A stretch of 64,000 bases of DNA from G963662605 sp963662605 (GCA_963662605.1 OY759785.1:3162001-3226000), one strand, 5' to 3'. Shown: positions 1 to 8,799, counted from the stretch's first letter. Notes: generated by a model from the sequence alone, not told the origin. Made by a program: numbers and translations.

Positions 1-1
1 A

Positions 2-265
2 TTCCAGAATTATCCGAATCCTTTCAATCCCTCCACAACGATTGAATATCAGATGCCATCTGCCGGAAACATCAGGATTCAACTGTACAACGTAACCGGA
101 GAGCTTGTGCGTACATTAATGAATGCGGAACAGTCCGCAGGCAAGTATTCCGTTACATGGAATGGCAGAGACGAAAACAACCGGCAGGTTGCAAACGGTG
201 TATATATCTACCGGGTTATTTTCGGCAATACCGTATTATCTAAAAAAATGCTTTTATTGAAGTAA
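2..265 (+). CDS. C-terminal T9SS sorting domain of a secreted protein (partial)
   Basis: This is the 3' end of a gene that begins before the window. The frame is open from the first bases and reads through the NYPNPFNPSTTIEY block, a LYNVTGELVR strand and a GVYIYRV strand to a terminal KKMLLLK. This is the type A C-terminal domain that directs proteins through the type IX secretion system to the cell surface in Bacteroidota and relatives. The first in-window ATG (53) lies inside the conserved domain, so it is not a real start. The catalytic or binding part of the protein is outside the window, so its function cannot be stated. It is followed 16 bases later by another secreted-protein gene on the same strand, probably the same operon. 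Confidence 0.85.
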   Translation, partial: FQNYPNPFNPSTTIEYQMPSAGNIRIQLYNVTGELVRTLMNAEQSAGKYSVTWNGRDENNRQVANGVYIYRVIFGNTVLSKKMLLLK

Positions 266-281
266 AGAAAGAGGTAGACAA

Positions 282-935
282 ATGAAAACGAAATATGTAT
301 TATTATTCTTAGTTTGCCTCGCTCCTGTTTTAGTATCACAAAACTTGAAAGTAACTAAAACGGATGGCAACATAATCAGCTTTGCTTTAGCGGATATTGA
401 CAGCGTGCAGATTTCCACCGCGTCCTCAGCTAAAACTATTTCGGCAGCCGACTGGAATTGTGTCAGCACATACTCTCTTGCAAAGGTAGCGATTGCATCG
501 GGTGTATTCGAGGATGTAAAAGAAGGCTTGAAAGTTTACGGCACAAATGGAAACGCTGCCGTCAAACTTATGCCCGTATCAATAAACACGATGACTAATA
601 AAACAATTTATCTGCGATGGAAAGCTAACGGCAGTCAGGTTAAAGTCGGTGTTAATTTATTTGAAAGCGCCGATGACCTTACTCCCGCATGCAATGCTTT
701 AGTAATCTCAACCGGTTCCGGTTTGATTAATGCAGACACATGGTACTATACCCGCATTAAGATAGCCGGAGGCGAAGCTGCGGTTGTAACATCAAAAGAT
801 AATTATGATAACAACGGAGGTGTGGTAGTTGCGAATGCGCTTATTCCTGTAGCCAAAGAGGTAAGAACATATTCTTTTGAAACAACAACGAATAAGACTT
901 CGTATTCCGTGCTGTCGGAAGCAAGAGTAGAATAA
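282..935 (+). CDS. Secreted protein of unknown function
   Basis: A 217-residue protein with a clear N-terminal signal peptide (residues 1-19, hydrophobic core VLLFLVCLAPVLV) and a purine-rich ribosome-binding stretch (AAGAAAGAGG) just before the ATG. Residues 20-45 resemble the short segment of the form K.TDG...SF.L.DIDSV.I that recurs near the N terminus of many secreted proteins in Bacteroidota and Fibrobacteres. The rest looks like a beta-rich extracellular domain with no motif I recognise and no catalytic signature. It has no T9SS tail, so it probably ends in the periplasm or is released another way. It lies 16 bases after the T9SS protein end and is followed by a good terminator, so it is probably the last gene of that operon. 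Confidence 0.75.
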   Translation: MKTKYVLLFLVCLAPVLVSQNLKVTKTDGNIISFALADIDSVQISTASSAKTISAADWNCVSTYSLAKVAIASGVFEDVKEGLKVYGTNGNAAVKLMPVSINTMTNKTIYLRWKANGSQVKVGVNLFESADDLTPACNALVISTGSGLINADTWYYTRIKIAGGEAAVVTSKDNYDNNGGVVVANALIPVAKEVRTYSFETTTNKTSYSVLSEARVE

Positions 936-961
936 ACTCTATTAGTTTATCAATGAGATTT

Positions 962-992
962 AGCCCGGAGTTCATTTACTTCGGGCTTTTTG
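962..992 (+). terminator. Intrinsic terminator
   Basis: AGCCCGGAG and its complement ending in CGGGCT form a hairpin followed by a T-rich tract, 26 bases after the secreted-protein gene. It closes the operon entering from the left. Confidence 0.75.
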
Positions 993-1046
993 TATTTTAT
1001 TATTATGATTGCCTCAAATATTAACCTCCACCTAAGAGCATATCCA

Positions 1047-1757
1047 TCATTTCGCCATCGCCTGCTTTTTTAGTTTCTCGGGCATCTTCTCAATTGCATA
1101 GCGGAGAGCAGTACGGGGCATATCTGCTTTATGCTGCATTATATAATCAAACACTCTTCCGGTATCGTATTGACTATATGCCTTTAACATCCAACCGTAC
1201 CCTTTCTGCACCAGATCATCCGGGTCGTACAACAGAGCATCGGCAGTGCGAAATATAGTATCCGTAAACAAGCCTTTGCGTGCCGGAATAATATACGTTA
1301 CAGCGGCTGCTCGCTTCGCCCAACGATTATCTGACTTTGTCCATTGCAGGGTCCGCTTTGCCAATTCGGGAAAAGACATAACACATTCTGCGACGGGATG
1401 ATTACACAACGTATCGCACGAAGCCCAGTTGGATACATAGTTGCGTATCCAGTATTCGAACACATCGAAATCTTCTGTCGTATACTCTTTTTTCATTGAA
1501 AGAGCAAAGTGACACGCGATGAAACTTTCCTCAGTATAGCCGGAGCGCCAGAGTTCATCGCACAACTCCCAGACTTTCTGTTTCCCGAGGGCCAGAACTT
1601 GTTTTTGATACTCCTTGGCCAGTTTGATAACGGTTGCGGTTTTAACTCCATGCTGCTTAACGGCTTCTTTAAAAAACCGCTCACCTGAAAGACGGGTCTT
1701 TTCATCAGATAAATCATTCAGTTTGTTTTGAATTTCGGTAAAAATTTTGGTGCCCAT
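1047..1757 (-). CDS. DNA alkylation repair protein, AlkD-like HEAT-repeat family
   Basis: A 236-residue, all-helical protein of the AlkD/AlkC-like DNA glycosylase superfamily. Family-like segments are the central NWASCDTLCNHPV stretch, WAKRAAAVTYIIPARKG and the later VQKGYGWMLKA helix, which form the HEAT-repeat groove that binds alkylated DNA. AlkD proteins excise positively charged N3- and N7-alkylpurines without flipping the base. Length is usual for the family. No signal peptide; cytoplasmic. The gene stands alone, convergent with the secreted-protein gene to the left and divergent from the pectate lyase gene to the right. The ATG at 1757 is used because the frame has no better upstream start. 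The exact substrate range cannot be read from sequence. Confidence 0.85.
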   Translation of the reverse strand: MGTKIFTEIQNKLNDLSDEKTRLSGERFFKEAVKQHGVKTATVIKLAKEYQKQVLALGKQKVWELCDELWRSGYTEESFIACHFALSMKKEYTTEDFDVFEYWIRNYVSNWASCDTLCNHPVAECVMSFPELAKRTLQWTKSDNRWAKRAAAVTYIIPARKGLFTDTIFRTADALLYDPDDLVQKGYGWMLKAYSQYDTGRVFDYIMQHKADMPRTALRYAIEKMPEKLKKQAMAK

Positions 1758-1943
1758 ATGTAACCTATAGTTGTTCGGTGTTCATAAATCCACCCAAAAA
1801 TCCCGCATGGCTAAACCACACCCAGTGTATAAGTTCCACCCATGGGGCATTATGGAGGCGGCGATAAAAACCGGTAATTTTCGTCATTTTGATGGTTTTT
1901 TGCACATTTAAAATAATTAAGTTTTATTATACGAAATTTTTCC

Positions 1944-1951
1944 TAATTTTG
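1944..1951 (+). promoter_or_regulatory. Possible -7 box (TAATTTTG) for the pectate lyase gene
   Basis: TAATTTTG matches the Bacteroidota -7 consensus TAnnTTTG and lies about 145 bases before the pectate lyase start. No convincing TTTG -33 box lies 19-20 bases upstream, so the call is weak. The rest of the 339-base gene-free gap (1758-2096) shows no other feature that I recognise. Confidence 0.35.
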
Positions 1952-2096
1952 TATGCGTAGGTTTATCGTTTACTTTATCCTTGTAGTTTTTAGGACTGCA
2001 TACCCTCCACTGCGTCAAAACGATAATAATGAGGTGTGTTCTTTCTTTACTTAGTCAATAATATAAATACATTATCAATCAACCAAAGAGCCTTAC

Positions 2097-4520
2097 ATGA
2101 AAAAATTATTTACAGTACTCTTAGCAACAGTCTGGACAATGTTTGCATTCGCACAAGTTCCTGATTTTTCGCTTGTGGGTTTCGGAGCTGCAACTACCGG
2201 TGGAACCGGCGGTTCGGAAGTTACCGTTACCAATTTAACCGATCTGACTGCCGCCCTTCTTACTCCGGGCAAGCTGATCATCAAAATTGACGGAACCATT
2301 ACTGCATCCGGATCAATACTTGAACTCACATCCGATAAAACGATTATCGGTGTCGCTGACAGAGCTTTCCTTCAAGGCATCGGATTCCATTTAAAGAACG
2401 TCAGTAATATCATCATCCGCAACATTAAATTCACCATGATAGGCGGCGGCGCTGATGATATTATCGGTGCGGAAACCACAAGCAGCAATACTGCAGGTAA
2501 TTACTGGATTGACCATTGCGAGTTTTATAATGAATACCCGACTCTTCCTGAAACCGCAGCTAAGAAAGATAAATATGACGGTTTGATTGATGTTAAACAG
2601 CAGGTTTCCAATATCACTATTTCATGGTGCTATTTCCACGATCATTGGAAATGCAGTTTGACCGGATTCTCAACAGATAAAGATCCTTACGACAGAAAAA
2701 TTACCTACCACCATAACTGGTTTAAAAACATACGTTCAAGAGTCCCTTCCTACCGTGCAGGTACGGGACATGTGTACAACAATTTTTATGACGGATTGAA
2801 TGATCCGAACTCTCCGACCAGCGACGGTATTCACAGCCGCGACGGCGCCTGCTTATATGTCGAAGGCAACTATTTCCAGAACTACGCTAAATCGGTTTAC
2901 TGGGATGTGAATGATTCCCCTACCGAATCGTATGTAAACGAAAGCGGTGCAACAAACATGTATGTTTCTCCGACACCGGCGAATACAGCTCCGGTATGTA
3001 ATTCATTTGTTCCGCCTTATACGGTAAAAGTTGATTCAGCCGCAAATGTTCCTGCTTTAGTAACTGCATGGGCAGGTGTAGGCAAATTAGATGCTACCAC
3101 AACATATACGCTTACAACAAATGTCAGCGGAACCGGCGGAGCAAGCGGAACGGTTAATCCTTCAAGCGGAACATATCCCGAGGGAACAAAAGTTCAGGTA
3201 ACTGCAACACCAGATGGAGCAAGCAGCTTTTCCAACTGGAGCGGCGACGCTGCTGATACGACAAAAACAATTACACTTACCATGAATGGCAATAAGACCA
3301 TTACCGCGAACTTTGTTCCAATGGTAGTGAATAAAATATTGTTGGTTACTACTGTCGGCAATGGCACAGTAACACTTAGCCCTACAGGAGGTTCGTACAT
3401 ACCCGGAACCGAAGTAACATTGACTGCCGTACCGGCTTCCGGCGCATCTTTCAGCGGATGGAGCGGTGCTGCAACAGGAACCGATCTCAGCATAAAAATT
3501 ACAATGGATGCCGATAAAAATGTGACCGCTACATTCGTCGGCGGTGGAACAAAGAAAAAAGTAGCATACTTTACCGATGCAACCGAAGCCACATACCCGA
3601 ATGACACCAAGATTCTAGCTGCTTTGAAGGCAGATCCGAATCTCGAAATTACCGAAGTAAGTTCAGCATCGTCAGGACACGATTACAGCGCGTTTGATAT
3701 GATTCTTTTCAGCGAAATTCCGAACTCAGTTGATCCGGGAGTCGCGGAATTAAAGGGACAAAACAAACCATTCCTCATGATGAAAGTGCACTCGTATAAA
3801 GTTGCAACTGGCGCATGGGGCTGGTCAAGCTCAACAACAGCTTACGGGCAGAATGCAACAGCAACAAACATTACGGTGTTGGATAAAACACATCCAATTT
3901 TCAAGGATGTAACCTGGGTTAATACAAATGAAGTCCAGATGTTGTCTTCCGTTTTGAGTTCTAAAGGATTAACCTATATGGCTCCTGCTTCATTCAGCAA
4001 TGTCACCGGCGGAACGATTGCTTCACTTGCCAACGTGAAAGATCAGGCGGCACAAATCAGCATTCTTGAAATCCCGGCAGGAACTACCGTAGCAGGAACG
4101 CTTCTCCAAAAGAAATTCCTCCAGATAGGAATTAACGGATCATCCTACGCGAATGTAACAACCGATGCAGTTTCTATTGTTAAAAACGCGTGCTATTATT
4201 TGCTCGACCTTCTGACGGAAATTAAACCCGAGAACTCAACTCCGGTTGTTAAAAGAACTTCTTTTGTTCTTGAGCAAAACTACCCGAATCCGTTTAACCC
4301 GGCAACAACGATTAACTATCAGCTGCAAAATGATAGTAAAGTTACCTTGAAGGTGTACAATATATTCGGACAGGAAGTAGCTTCTTTAGTTAACGCTAAC
4401 GAGCGAGCAGGCGCTCACAGTGTAAACTTTGACGCAAGTAAACTCCCAAGCGGTGTTTACCTGTATAACCTGCAGGCAGGCAACTACTCAGTCACCAAGA
4501 AGATGACTCTGTTGAAGTAA
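2097..4520 (+). CDS. Secreted multidomain pectate lyase (PL1-like) with T9SS sorting domain
   Basis: An 807-residue cargo protein. Signal peptide 1-20 ends in AFAQ. Residues about 25-300 are a parallel beta-helix of the PL1 pectate lyase type: WIDH (137-140), a calcium-site-like DGLIDV (161-166), and RSRVPSYR (213-220), which fits the conserved R-x-P-x-x-R arginine region. PL1 enzymes cleave polygalacturonate by beta-elimination with calcium. Two tandem repeats of about 70 residues follow (about 340-480), each ending in an ITANFV/VTATFV-like strand, of the InlB B-repeat type. Residues about 485-700 resemble a ThuA/amidotransferase-like alpha-beta fold (lower confidence). The last 80 residues are a T9SS sorting domain ending KKMTLLK. 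The protein probably acts at the cell surface on plant polysaccharide. Confidence 0.85.
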   Translation: MKKLFTVLLATVWTMFAFAQVPDFSLVGFGAATTGGTGGSEVTVTNLTDLTAALLTPGKLIIKIDGTITASGSILELTSDKTIIGVADRAFLQGIGFHLKNVSNIIIRNIKFTMIGGGADDIIGAETTSSNTAGNYWIDHCEFYNEYPTLPETAAKKDKYDGLIDVKQQVSNITISWCYFHDHWKCSLTGFSTDKDPYDRKITYHHNWFKNIRSRVPSYRAGTGHVYNNFYDGLNDPNSPTSDGIHSRDGACLYVEGNYFQNYAKSVYWDVNDSPTESYVNESGATNMYVSPTPANTAPVCNSFVPPYTVKVDSAANVPALVTAWAGVGKLDATTTYTLTTNVSGTGGASGTVNPSSGTYPEGTKVQVTATPDGASSFSNWSGDAADTTKTITLTMNGNKTITANFVPMVVNKILLVTTVGNGTVTLSPTGGSYIPGTEVTLTAVPASGASFSGWSGAATGTDLSIKITMDADKNVTATFVGGGTKKKVAYFTDATEATYPNDTKILAALKADPNLEITEVSSASSGHDYSAFDMILFSEIPNSVDPGVAELKGQNKPFLMMKVHSYKVATGAWGWSSSTTAYGQNATATNITVLDKTHPIFKDVTWVNTNEVQMLSSVLSSKGLTYMAPASFSNVTGGTIASLANVKDQAAQISILEIPAGTTVAGTLLQKKFLQIGINGSSYANVTTDAVSIVKNACYYLLDLLTEIKPENSTPVVKRTSFVLEQNYPNPFNPATTINYQLQNDSKVTLKVYNIFGQEVASLVNANERAGAHSVNFDASKLPSGVYLYNLQAGNYSVTKKMTLLK

Positions 4521-4538
4521 AAAATATTTTTGCTTAAC

Positions 4539-4567
4539 AAAAGACCCCCGGCTCCCGGGGGTCTTTT
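4539..4567 (+). terminator. Intrinsic terminator, 13-bp perfect stem
   Basis: AAAAGACCCCCGG, a 3-base loop and the exact complement ending in TCTTTT form a strong hairpin 18 bases after the pectate lyase stop codon. Confidence 0.9.
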
Positions 4568-4639
4568 GTTTTAAACTATCTCGGCAAACCATAAATATTT
4601 TATTATCTTGTATAAAAGCAATGTGTCTGATTATAGAAA

Positions 4640-5662
4640 ATGAAGTATCAGTGTATATATCCGTTATCCGATGAGCGCTGGCTTGAGTTTGTCTCCGCAA
4701 ATGAGCTTGCCAACATACATCATCATCCCGCGTGGCTGCGGGTGATAGGCGGTCAGTATAATCTATCCCCTCAGGCATTTTGCACCATTGAAAATGGCAA
4801 AATCGTCAACGGTTTTATTTTCATGACCGGGAAGGACTCCGCCACTACAGCGAGCTGTTCCAGTTCGAATCTGATATTGGGGAATACTAATGCCGGGAAT
4901 GAAGTAATTGCGAACTTTCTGAAATACCTGGGTGACGCAAACATCCGGCACGTGGAATTCAGAGATCCGTTTCCTTCCCCTTCGCTGTATCCGGCATTTA
5001 TGGGGTACGCGCATGAGGTAACCATTGATTCATGTATTGAATCAGTTAATTCCAGATCCGTAATGTCTGTTTCACGCAACATCAGATTAGCGGTCAAAAA
5101 AGGACTCCAATACGAAATTCGAAACGACCGCGAAGCCGTGTATGAGTTTTATAAGCTTCATCTTTCCATAAGGAAAAAATTCGGGATTGCAGTAGAGCCT
5201 ATAGGCTTCTTCGAAAAGTTTTATGATGAAATTATAAAAAGGGGAATGGGATTTGCCGTATCCGTAACACTGGAAGGCATCCCAATAAGCTGCGGTCTGT
5301 TCGCCGGTTTTAATACAACGCTTGCTTACAAATACGGTGCTTCGGACTCCCGCTTATTACCCTACCGTCCGAATAATTTAATGCTTTGGGCCGCATTACT
5401 CGAAGGCCAAAAACGGAACTTCAAAGTGTTTGATATGGGACGCACAGAAAAAGATAATGAAGGATTAAGAAGATTCAAACTAAGCTGGGGCTGCTCTGAA
5501 ACCCCCTTATATTTCAACTACTATCCGGCGAATCCCCAAAACAATCCGTTGCAAACCGTAAACCAACTCTTATTAAAACCCATCATCAGAAACACTCCTA
5601 CTATAGTATGCCGCCTTACCGGCAAATTAGTATATAGATTATTTCCGTTGAAGTTTGTGTAA
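4640..5662 (+). CDS. FemAB-like GNAT-fold acyl/aminoacyl transferase
   Basis: A 340-residue soluble protein with the two-GNAT layout of the FemAB / Acetyltransf_6 group. The best landmarks are RNIRLAVKKG (about 154-163), a Y.LH...RKKFG segment, GMGFAVSV followed by PISCGLFAGF, the YKYGASD block and the FDMGRTEKDNEGLRRFK block near 280. Relatives transfer amino acids to peptidoglycan cross-bridges or acyl groups in exopolysaccharide and surface-lipid synthesis. The start is the first ATG after the terminator and no clear Shine-Dalgarno is seen, as is common in this phylum. The gene is flanked by a terminator on the left and a convergent restriction gene on the right, so it is probably a single-gene unit. 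The substrate is unknown. A second family member lies at 32942-33913. Confidence 0.7.
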   Translation: MKYQCIYPLSDERWLEFVSANELANIHHHPAWLRVIGGQYNLSPQAFCTIENGKIVNGFIFMTGKDSATTASCSSSNLILGNTNAGNEVIANFLKYLGDANIRHVEFRDPFPSPSLYPAFMGYAHEVTIDSCIESVNSRSVMSVSRNIRLAVKKGLQYEIRNDREAVYEFYKLHLSIRKKFGIAVEPIGFFEKFYDEIIKRGMGFAVSVTLEGIPISCGLFAGFNTTLAYKYGASDSRLLPYRPNNLMLWAALLEGQKRNFKVFDMGRTEKDNEGLRRFKLSWGCSETPLYFNYYPANPQNNPLQTVNQLLLKPIIRNTPTIVCRLTGKLVYRLFPLKFV

Positions 5663-5722
5663 GGACTCAACTTCTTGCGAAGAATCAAATATTAGACCTC
5701 ACCCTCAATTATATGAACCAGA

Positions 5723-6670
5723 TCAATAAGGCCCCAAGAATCTTGAACCATTGAAATGGATTAAGTGTGTCGGATCGCTGGCGCACCACACATCAGTCTC
5801 CCACGCAACAACAGACAAGAATTTTTTCATCAACTTACCGCGATCAGGGAATGCAGTTATATAAACCAATCCTGCCTTACTTCCTTTGAACAAATTGGTT
5901 AGTTCTTTATGCCTAAGTCCGTCAACGGGACCACTTGATGCGACAGCTTCAACAAGAAACAGCCAATTTCTTTTCCTTGAATAAATTATCACATCAGGCA
6001 TCTTTCCATGAACTTCGACATTTACTCCCAGCGACTTTAATAATTGAGAATTATAATAGCCCCACTTCTTTCCGGTATCACCTATGTATACCAACTCTGC
6101 CCCCGGAACAAATCGCTCTGCAAATTCCTCAATAATTTGTTTAATTAATTTCGAGTGAATACCCGGACTAAGCTTAATATTTGTACCATTCAATATTTTA
6201 ACAGACAACCGGATCATTTCTCTTTTCTTTGCAAATGAATCTACAAGCTTTGGTTTCAATTTGATATAACTCAAAAGTGCCCTTTGCCATTTGTTCGTCC
6301 CAAACTTTCGAAACAACTCCAATGCCAAATCTGTGACCTGATAGCAATTCAAAGCACTATTAACAGGTCGCTTCGGATCATCCGGATTATGAAGCAGAAC
6401 ACCGGCTTCAACCAATTGCTTAACACTGTATTTACGAATACTCTCACGCGTATTCTCAGCATAACGCATTTTCATTTTGGTGCGGGCAAAATCCAATATC
6501 CCCCTAATCGTTAACATTGGGTTTGTGACTTGCAGCCAATCTTTATTTAAGGACATATCCAACAGCGCTAAAAGAGTAACCGCTGTTCTATCATTAAGTT
6601 GCTCATTCGGCATACCGATTGATTTCAGAATGCTCAGCGCTTCTTCGATTCTTTTTTGTTTCGTTATCAT
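5723..6670 (-). CDS. Type II restriction endonuclease, BsuBI/PstI family
   Basis: A 315-residue protein of the BsuBI/PstI family, whose characterised members cut CTGCAG. The N-terminal half is helical, with a winged-helix look. The C-terminal half holds the nuclease core: VYIGDTGKKWGYYN, then PDVIIYSRKRNWLFLVEAV, then SSGPVDGLRHKEL, which fits the family's catalytic region, and finally VYITAFPDR and a WETDVWCASDPTHLIHFNG tail. Length is normal. Its ATG overlaps the stop of the methyltransferase gene by four bases (ATGA), so the two are translationally coupled with methylase first. The recognition site CTGCAG is inferred from the family. CTGCAG occurs several times in this window (for example at 2491 and 4470), so there is no obvious local avoidance. 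Confidence 0.9.
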   Translation of the reverse strand: MITKQKRIEEALSILKSIGMPNEQLNDRTAVTLLALLDMSLNKDWLQVTNPMLTIRGILDFARTKMKMRYAENTRESIRKYSVKQLVEAGVLLHNPDDPKRPVNSALNCYQVTDLALELFRKFGTNKWQRALLSYIKLKPKLVDSFAKKREMIRLSVKILNGTNIKLSPGIHSKLIKQIIEEFAERFVPGAELVYIGDTGKKWGYYNSQLLKSLGVNVEVHGKMPDVIIYSRKRNWLFLVEAVASSGPVDGLRHKELTNLFKGSKAGLVYITAFPDRGKLMKKFLSVVAWETDVWCASDPTHLIHFNGSRFLGPY

Positions 6671-8133
6671 ATCAACTCCCCGATTAAATTATCTATAAGT
6701 AATTGATCGTTAAAGACCTTTTCATAACTTTTACCAATATAAGCAAGAGTTTCAAGATTGGGATACTTAATCGCCCTTAAATCTGTAGCATTCACTTGTG
6801 TATGCCCTGAAAAGATCCGAAAATAATTATCAATTACGGTCGAATTCAAAAATATTGTTAAACCCTTTGCTATAAATTCATCAATACCGGCTTTCCCAAA
6901 GTGAAAAACATTCAGGTGATTTTCTATGCCGATATAGTCATAATCCAAATCACTTGCCGCGAGAAAATACGCAACTATTCTTTTTCTTTCTTCTTTGGAC
7001 GAAAAGCGCTTTACCAACACATAATTACCATTAGGGAAAAGACTTTTCTTTGTATCCTGAGTGAACCTAATGGCGTTTGCCTTTTTATGTTCCTTTGGCC
7101 AGGTAAGCTTGCCATTGGTAAAATTAAATGAGTATAATAAAGGGACTGCATCCTCAGTGATTTCCCGAACCAGTGAATCCGCCGCACGGAAATCTACAAC
7201 CGGACCCGTGCTTATTTCCAGATTCAGATCGTTCAAATTATGAGAACATATACTGGGGAGGTCTCTATCAGTTGATTGCAATGGAATATGGATAAACTTG
7301 TTCTTAGTGTCTTTATCTATAACATTCGAATACGGCACATAATGTTCGGCGTAATCAGCAAATTCGGCATCAAAAGAAGTAGATATTTTAATTTTATCAA
7401 AGCTCCCGCTTTTTACAAGGTGAATAATAATATTCTCTTGTAAAACAGCATCGTCGTTAAAGTTTTTCGCCCGGCTGGTAAAAAGGTGTATCTGCTTTAT
7501 ACTTGTATTTTTAACAAGAAGTTCACGAAATGGAAGATAATATGTACCATTACAAAACGACCTTGGAACAATAGCAACCAGCTCACCCTTATCCTTCAAC
7601 AGCCCGATGCACAAAGCAATAAATGCAGAATATAAATTCACCGTCTCAATACCGGCCATTTTTAATAAGCCTCTATGCATGGAGCTACTATGTATTTTCT
7701 TGTATGGCGGATTTGTAATCACATGCGTGAACTTCGCACCACCACCACCAAGACTTAACATGAACGAGGCATACTCAATAAAATCCTCGGAATGTATTTG
7801 ATATTCTATCCGATTTGAAGTTTGAGTTTGCCAATGTTTTAATGTGCCCTCCAAATAGGGGCTCAAAGTTTTATCTATTTCCCAGGCATCTACAAAAACA
7901 TCCGCCTTGTATTTGAGCGAATTCTCTAAGAATGCAGCGGTCAATGATCCAATTCCGGCACCCGGATCCAATAGCTTTATTTCTCCCTCGTATGAAAACA
8001 AGGAAGCCATAAATGCAGCGATCGAATTTGGAGTCATAAACTGACCGTATTCGGCTCTTCGACTTGGATCCAGAAGTCTACTTACTTCCCTTCGTACCAA
8101 ATCCAAAGAGGAATATGACGATGTATTATTCAA
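6667..8133 (-). CDS. Adenine-specific DNA methyltransferase of a BsuBI/PstI-type system
   Basis: A 488-residue N6-adenine methyltransferase. QFMTPNSIAAFMASLF (31-46) is the opening motif of this class. Motif I, LLDPGAGIGSLTAAFL (54-69), binds S-adenosylmethionine. The catalytic motif IV is NPPY at 141-144. A long C-terminal part (about 290-488) is the likely target-recognition domain. It sits immediately upstream of the BsuBI/PstI-type nuclease with a 4-base overlap, so its role is to protect the host at the same site, presumably CTGCAG. The upstream region (8134-8360) carries broken tRNA pieces and palindromes rather than a recognisable promoter. The operon may be an acquired defence module next to a tRNA-Asn gene. 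Confidence 0.9.
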   Translation of the reverse strand: MNNTSSYSSLDLVRREVSRLLDPSRRAEYGQFMTPNSIAAFMASLFSYEGEIKLLDPGAGIGSLTAAFLENSLKYKADVFVDAWEIDKTLSPYLEGTLKHWQTQTSNRIEYQIHSEDFIEYASFMLSLGGGGAKFTHVITNPPYKKIHSSSMHRGLLKMAGIETVNLYSAFIALCIGLLKDKGELVAIVPRSFCNGTYYLPFRELLVKNTSIKQIHLFTSRAKNFNDDAVLQENIIIHLVKSGSFDKIKISTSFDAEFADYAEHYVPYSNVIDKDTKNKFIHIPLQSTDRDLPSICSHNLNDLNLEISTGPVVDFRAADSLVREITEDAVPLLYSFNFTNGKLTWPKEHKKANAIRFTQDTKKSLFPNGNYVLVKRFSSKEERKRIVAYFLAASDLDYDYIGIENHLNVFHFGKAGIDEFIAKGLTIFLNSTVIDNYFRIFSGHTQVNATDLRAIKYPNLETLAYIGKSYEKVFNDQLLIDNLIGELI

Positions 8134-8233
8134 GTTAAGACCTTGTCTGCTGCAATTATTGAGAAACTGTTTCGATTAAATATAAAAATAACCAATATTT
8201 TCGAAATTATATACAGGTTAACTCTTATAACAA

Positions 8234-8361
8234 TTCTGCGAGCCCACCCATTCGGCGGACAGGAATCCGCTTCTTGAAAGCGCATAATAAAAACGCGAGC
8301 AATTCGCCGCGGCGAATCGAACTTGCATCCCGAACGTGTTCGGGATAACAGCCGAATGCTC
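8234..8361 (-). repeat. Broken tRNA-Asn copy carrying palindromic insertions (minus strand)
   Basis: Read on the minus strand, 8361-8346 is GAGCATTCGGCTGTTA, identical to bases of the intact tRNA-Asn at 8855. It then breaks into an 18-base palindrome (8328-8345, TCCCGAACGTGTTCGGGA), resumes as TGCAAGTTCGA (8327-8317), breaks again into TTCGCCGCGGCGAA (8303-8316), and resumes as TTGCTCGCG (8302-8294). Further along, 8263-8234 carries CCTGTCCGCC and GGGTGGGCTCGC, resembling the copy at 9102-9137. It cannot fold as a tRNA, so it is not a functional gene. Confidence 0.75.
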
Positions 8362-8617
8362 AAATTTGGGTCAGTCCATTAATTAAACGTTCTATCATTG
8401 TCCGGCTCTTCCACGACTTCACCTTCTTCTCAGCTCGTATTGCCTCCTCTTTTGAAAAATACTTCCTTGTATATACGATTTCCCATTGTCTGTTTCGTGA
8501 CGTAAAGCCCTTTTCAATAGTATTGTGATATTCTAATCGCAAATAAGGATTTTGTGAAGAGCCGACATACTATTTGTCTGCCGATTTGGAGCAAAGTATG
8601 TAAAGGTAATATTCCAT
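8360..8617 (-). pseudogene. GIY-YIG nuclease gene interrupted by an in-frame TAG
   Basis: From the ATG at 8617 the minus strand reads MEYYLYILCSKSADK, then a TAG stop (8570-8572), then YVGSSQNPYLRLEYHN and on to a normal end at 8360. The whole is 85 codons plus stop and matches the small UPF0213/GIY-YIG family, where YLYIL is the GIY-like and YVGSS the YIG-like half of the nuclease signature. Intact relatives usually have an aromatic residue where the TAG sits, so a single TAT or TAC to TAG change explains the break. An internal ATG downstream of the stop (8542) would leave only the last 60 residues without the active site. The stop codon of this gene overlaps the broken tRNA-Asn copy. It may be a recent loss, a sequencing error or a recoded codon. 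Confidence 0.8.
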
Positions 8618-8650
8618 TGAGTCCCCGTTGAAAATATTTTAGGTATTAGC

Positions 8651-8676
8651 AAACAAACTGCAATTACAGTTTGTTT
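8651..8676. other. Imperfectly explained hairpin AAACAAACTG/CAGTTTGTTT
   Basis: A 10-bp inverted repeat with a 6-base loop lies in the gap between the GIY-YIG pseudogene and the tRNA promoter. It has no U-tract and no assigned role. Confidence 0.4.
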
Positions 8677-8746
8677 ATTCGGCAGTTTGCTTGACAAGGA
8701 TATTAGTAAATCAAGTTCAGAAAGTTAAAAAAAAGTCCGGAAAGTG

Positions 8747-8777
8747 TTGACTGATAATGTCAATTTTCGTAAATTTA
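8747..8777 (+). promoter_or_regulatory. Likely tRNA-Asn promoter (TTG-N20-TAAATTTA)
   Basis: TTG at 8747-8749 is followed 20 bases later by TAAATTTA (8770-8777), one base from the Bacteroidota -7 consensus TAnnTTTG. The distance to the intact tRNA (about 70 bases) is sensible, though the partial copy at 8800 would lie in the leader. Confidence 0.5.
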
Positions 8778-8799
8778 CAATTCGTTTTGAATAAAAACA

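Noticed and set aside
8130..8363. 77-residue minus-strand open frame upstream of the methyltransferase
   Set aside because: It runs through the broken tRNA copy and its palindromes, has no family resemblance, and its composition follows the repeats.
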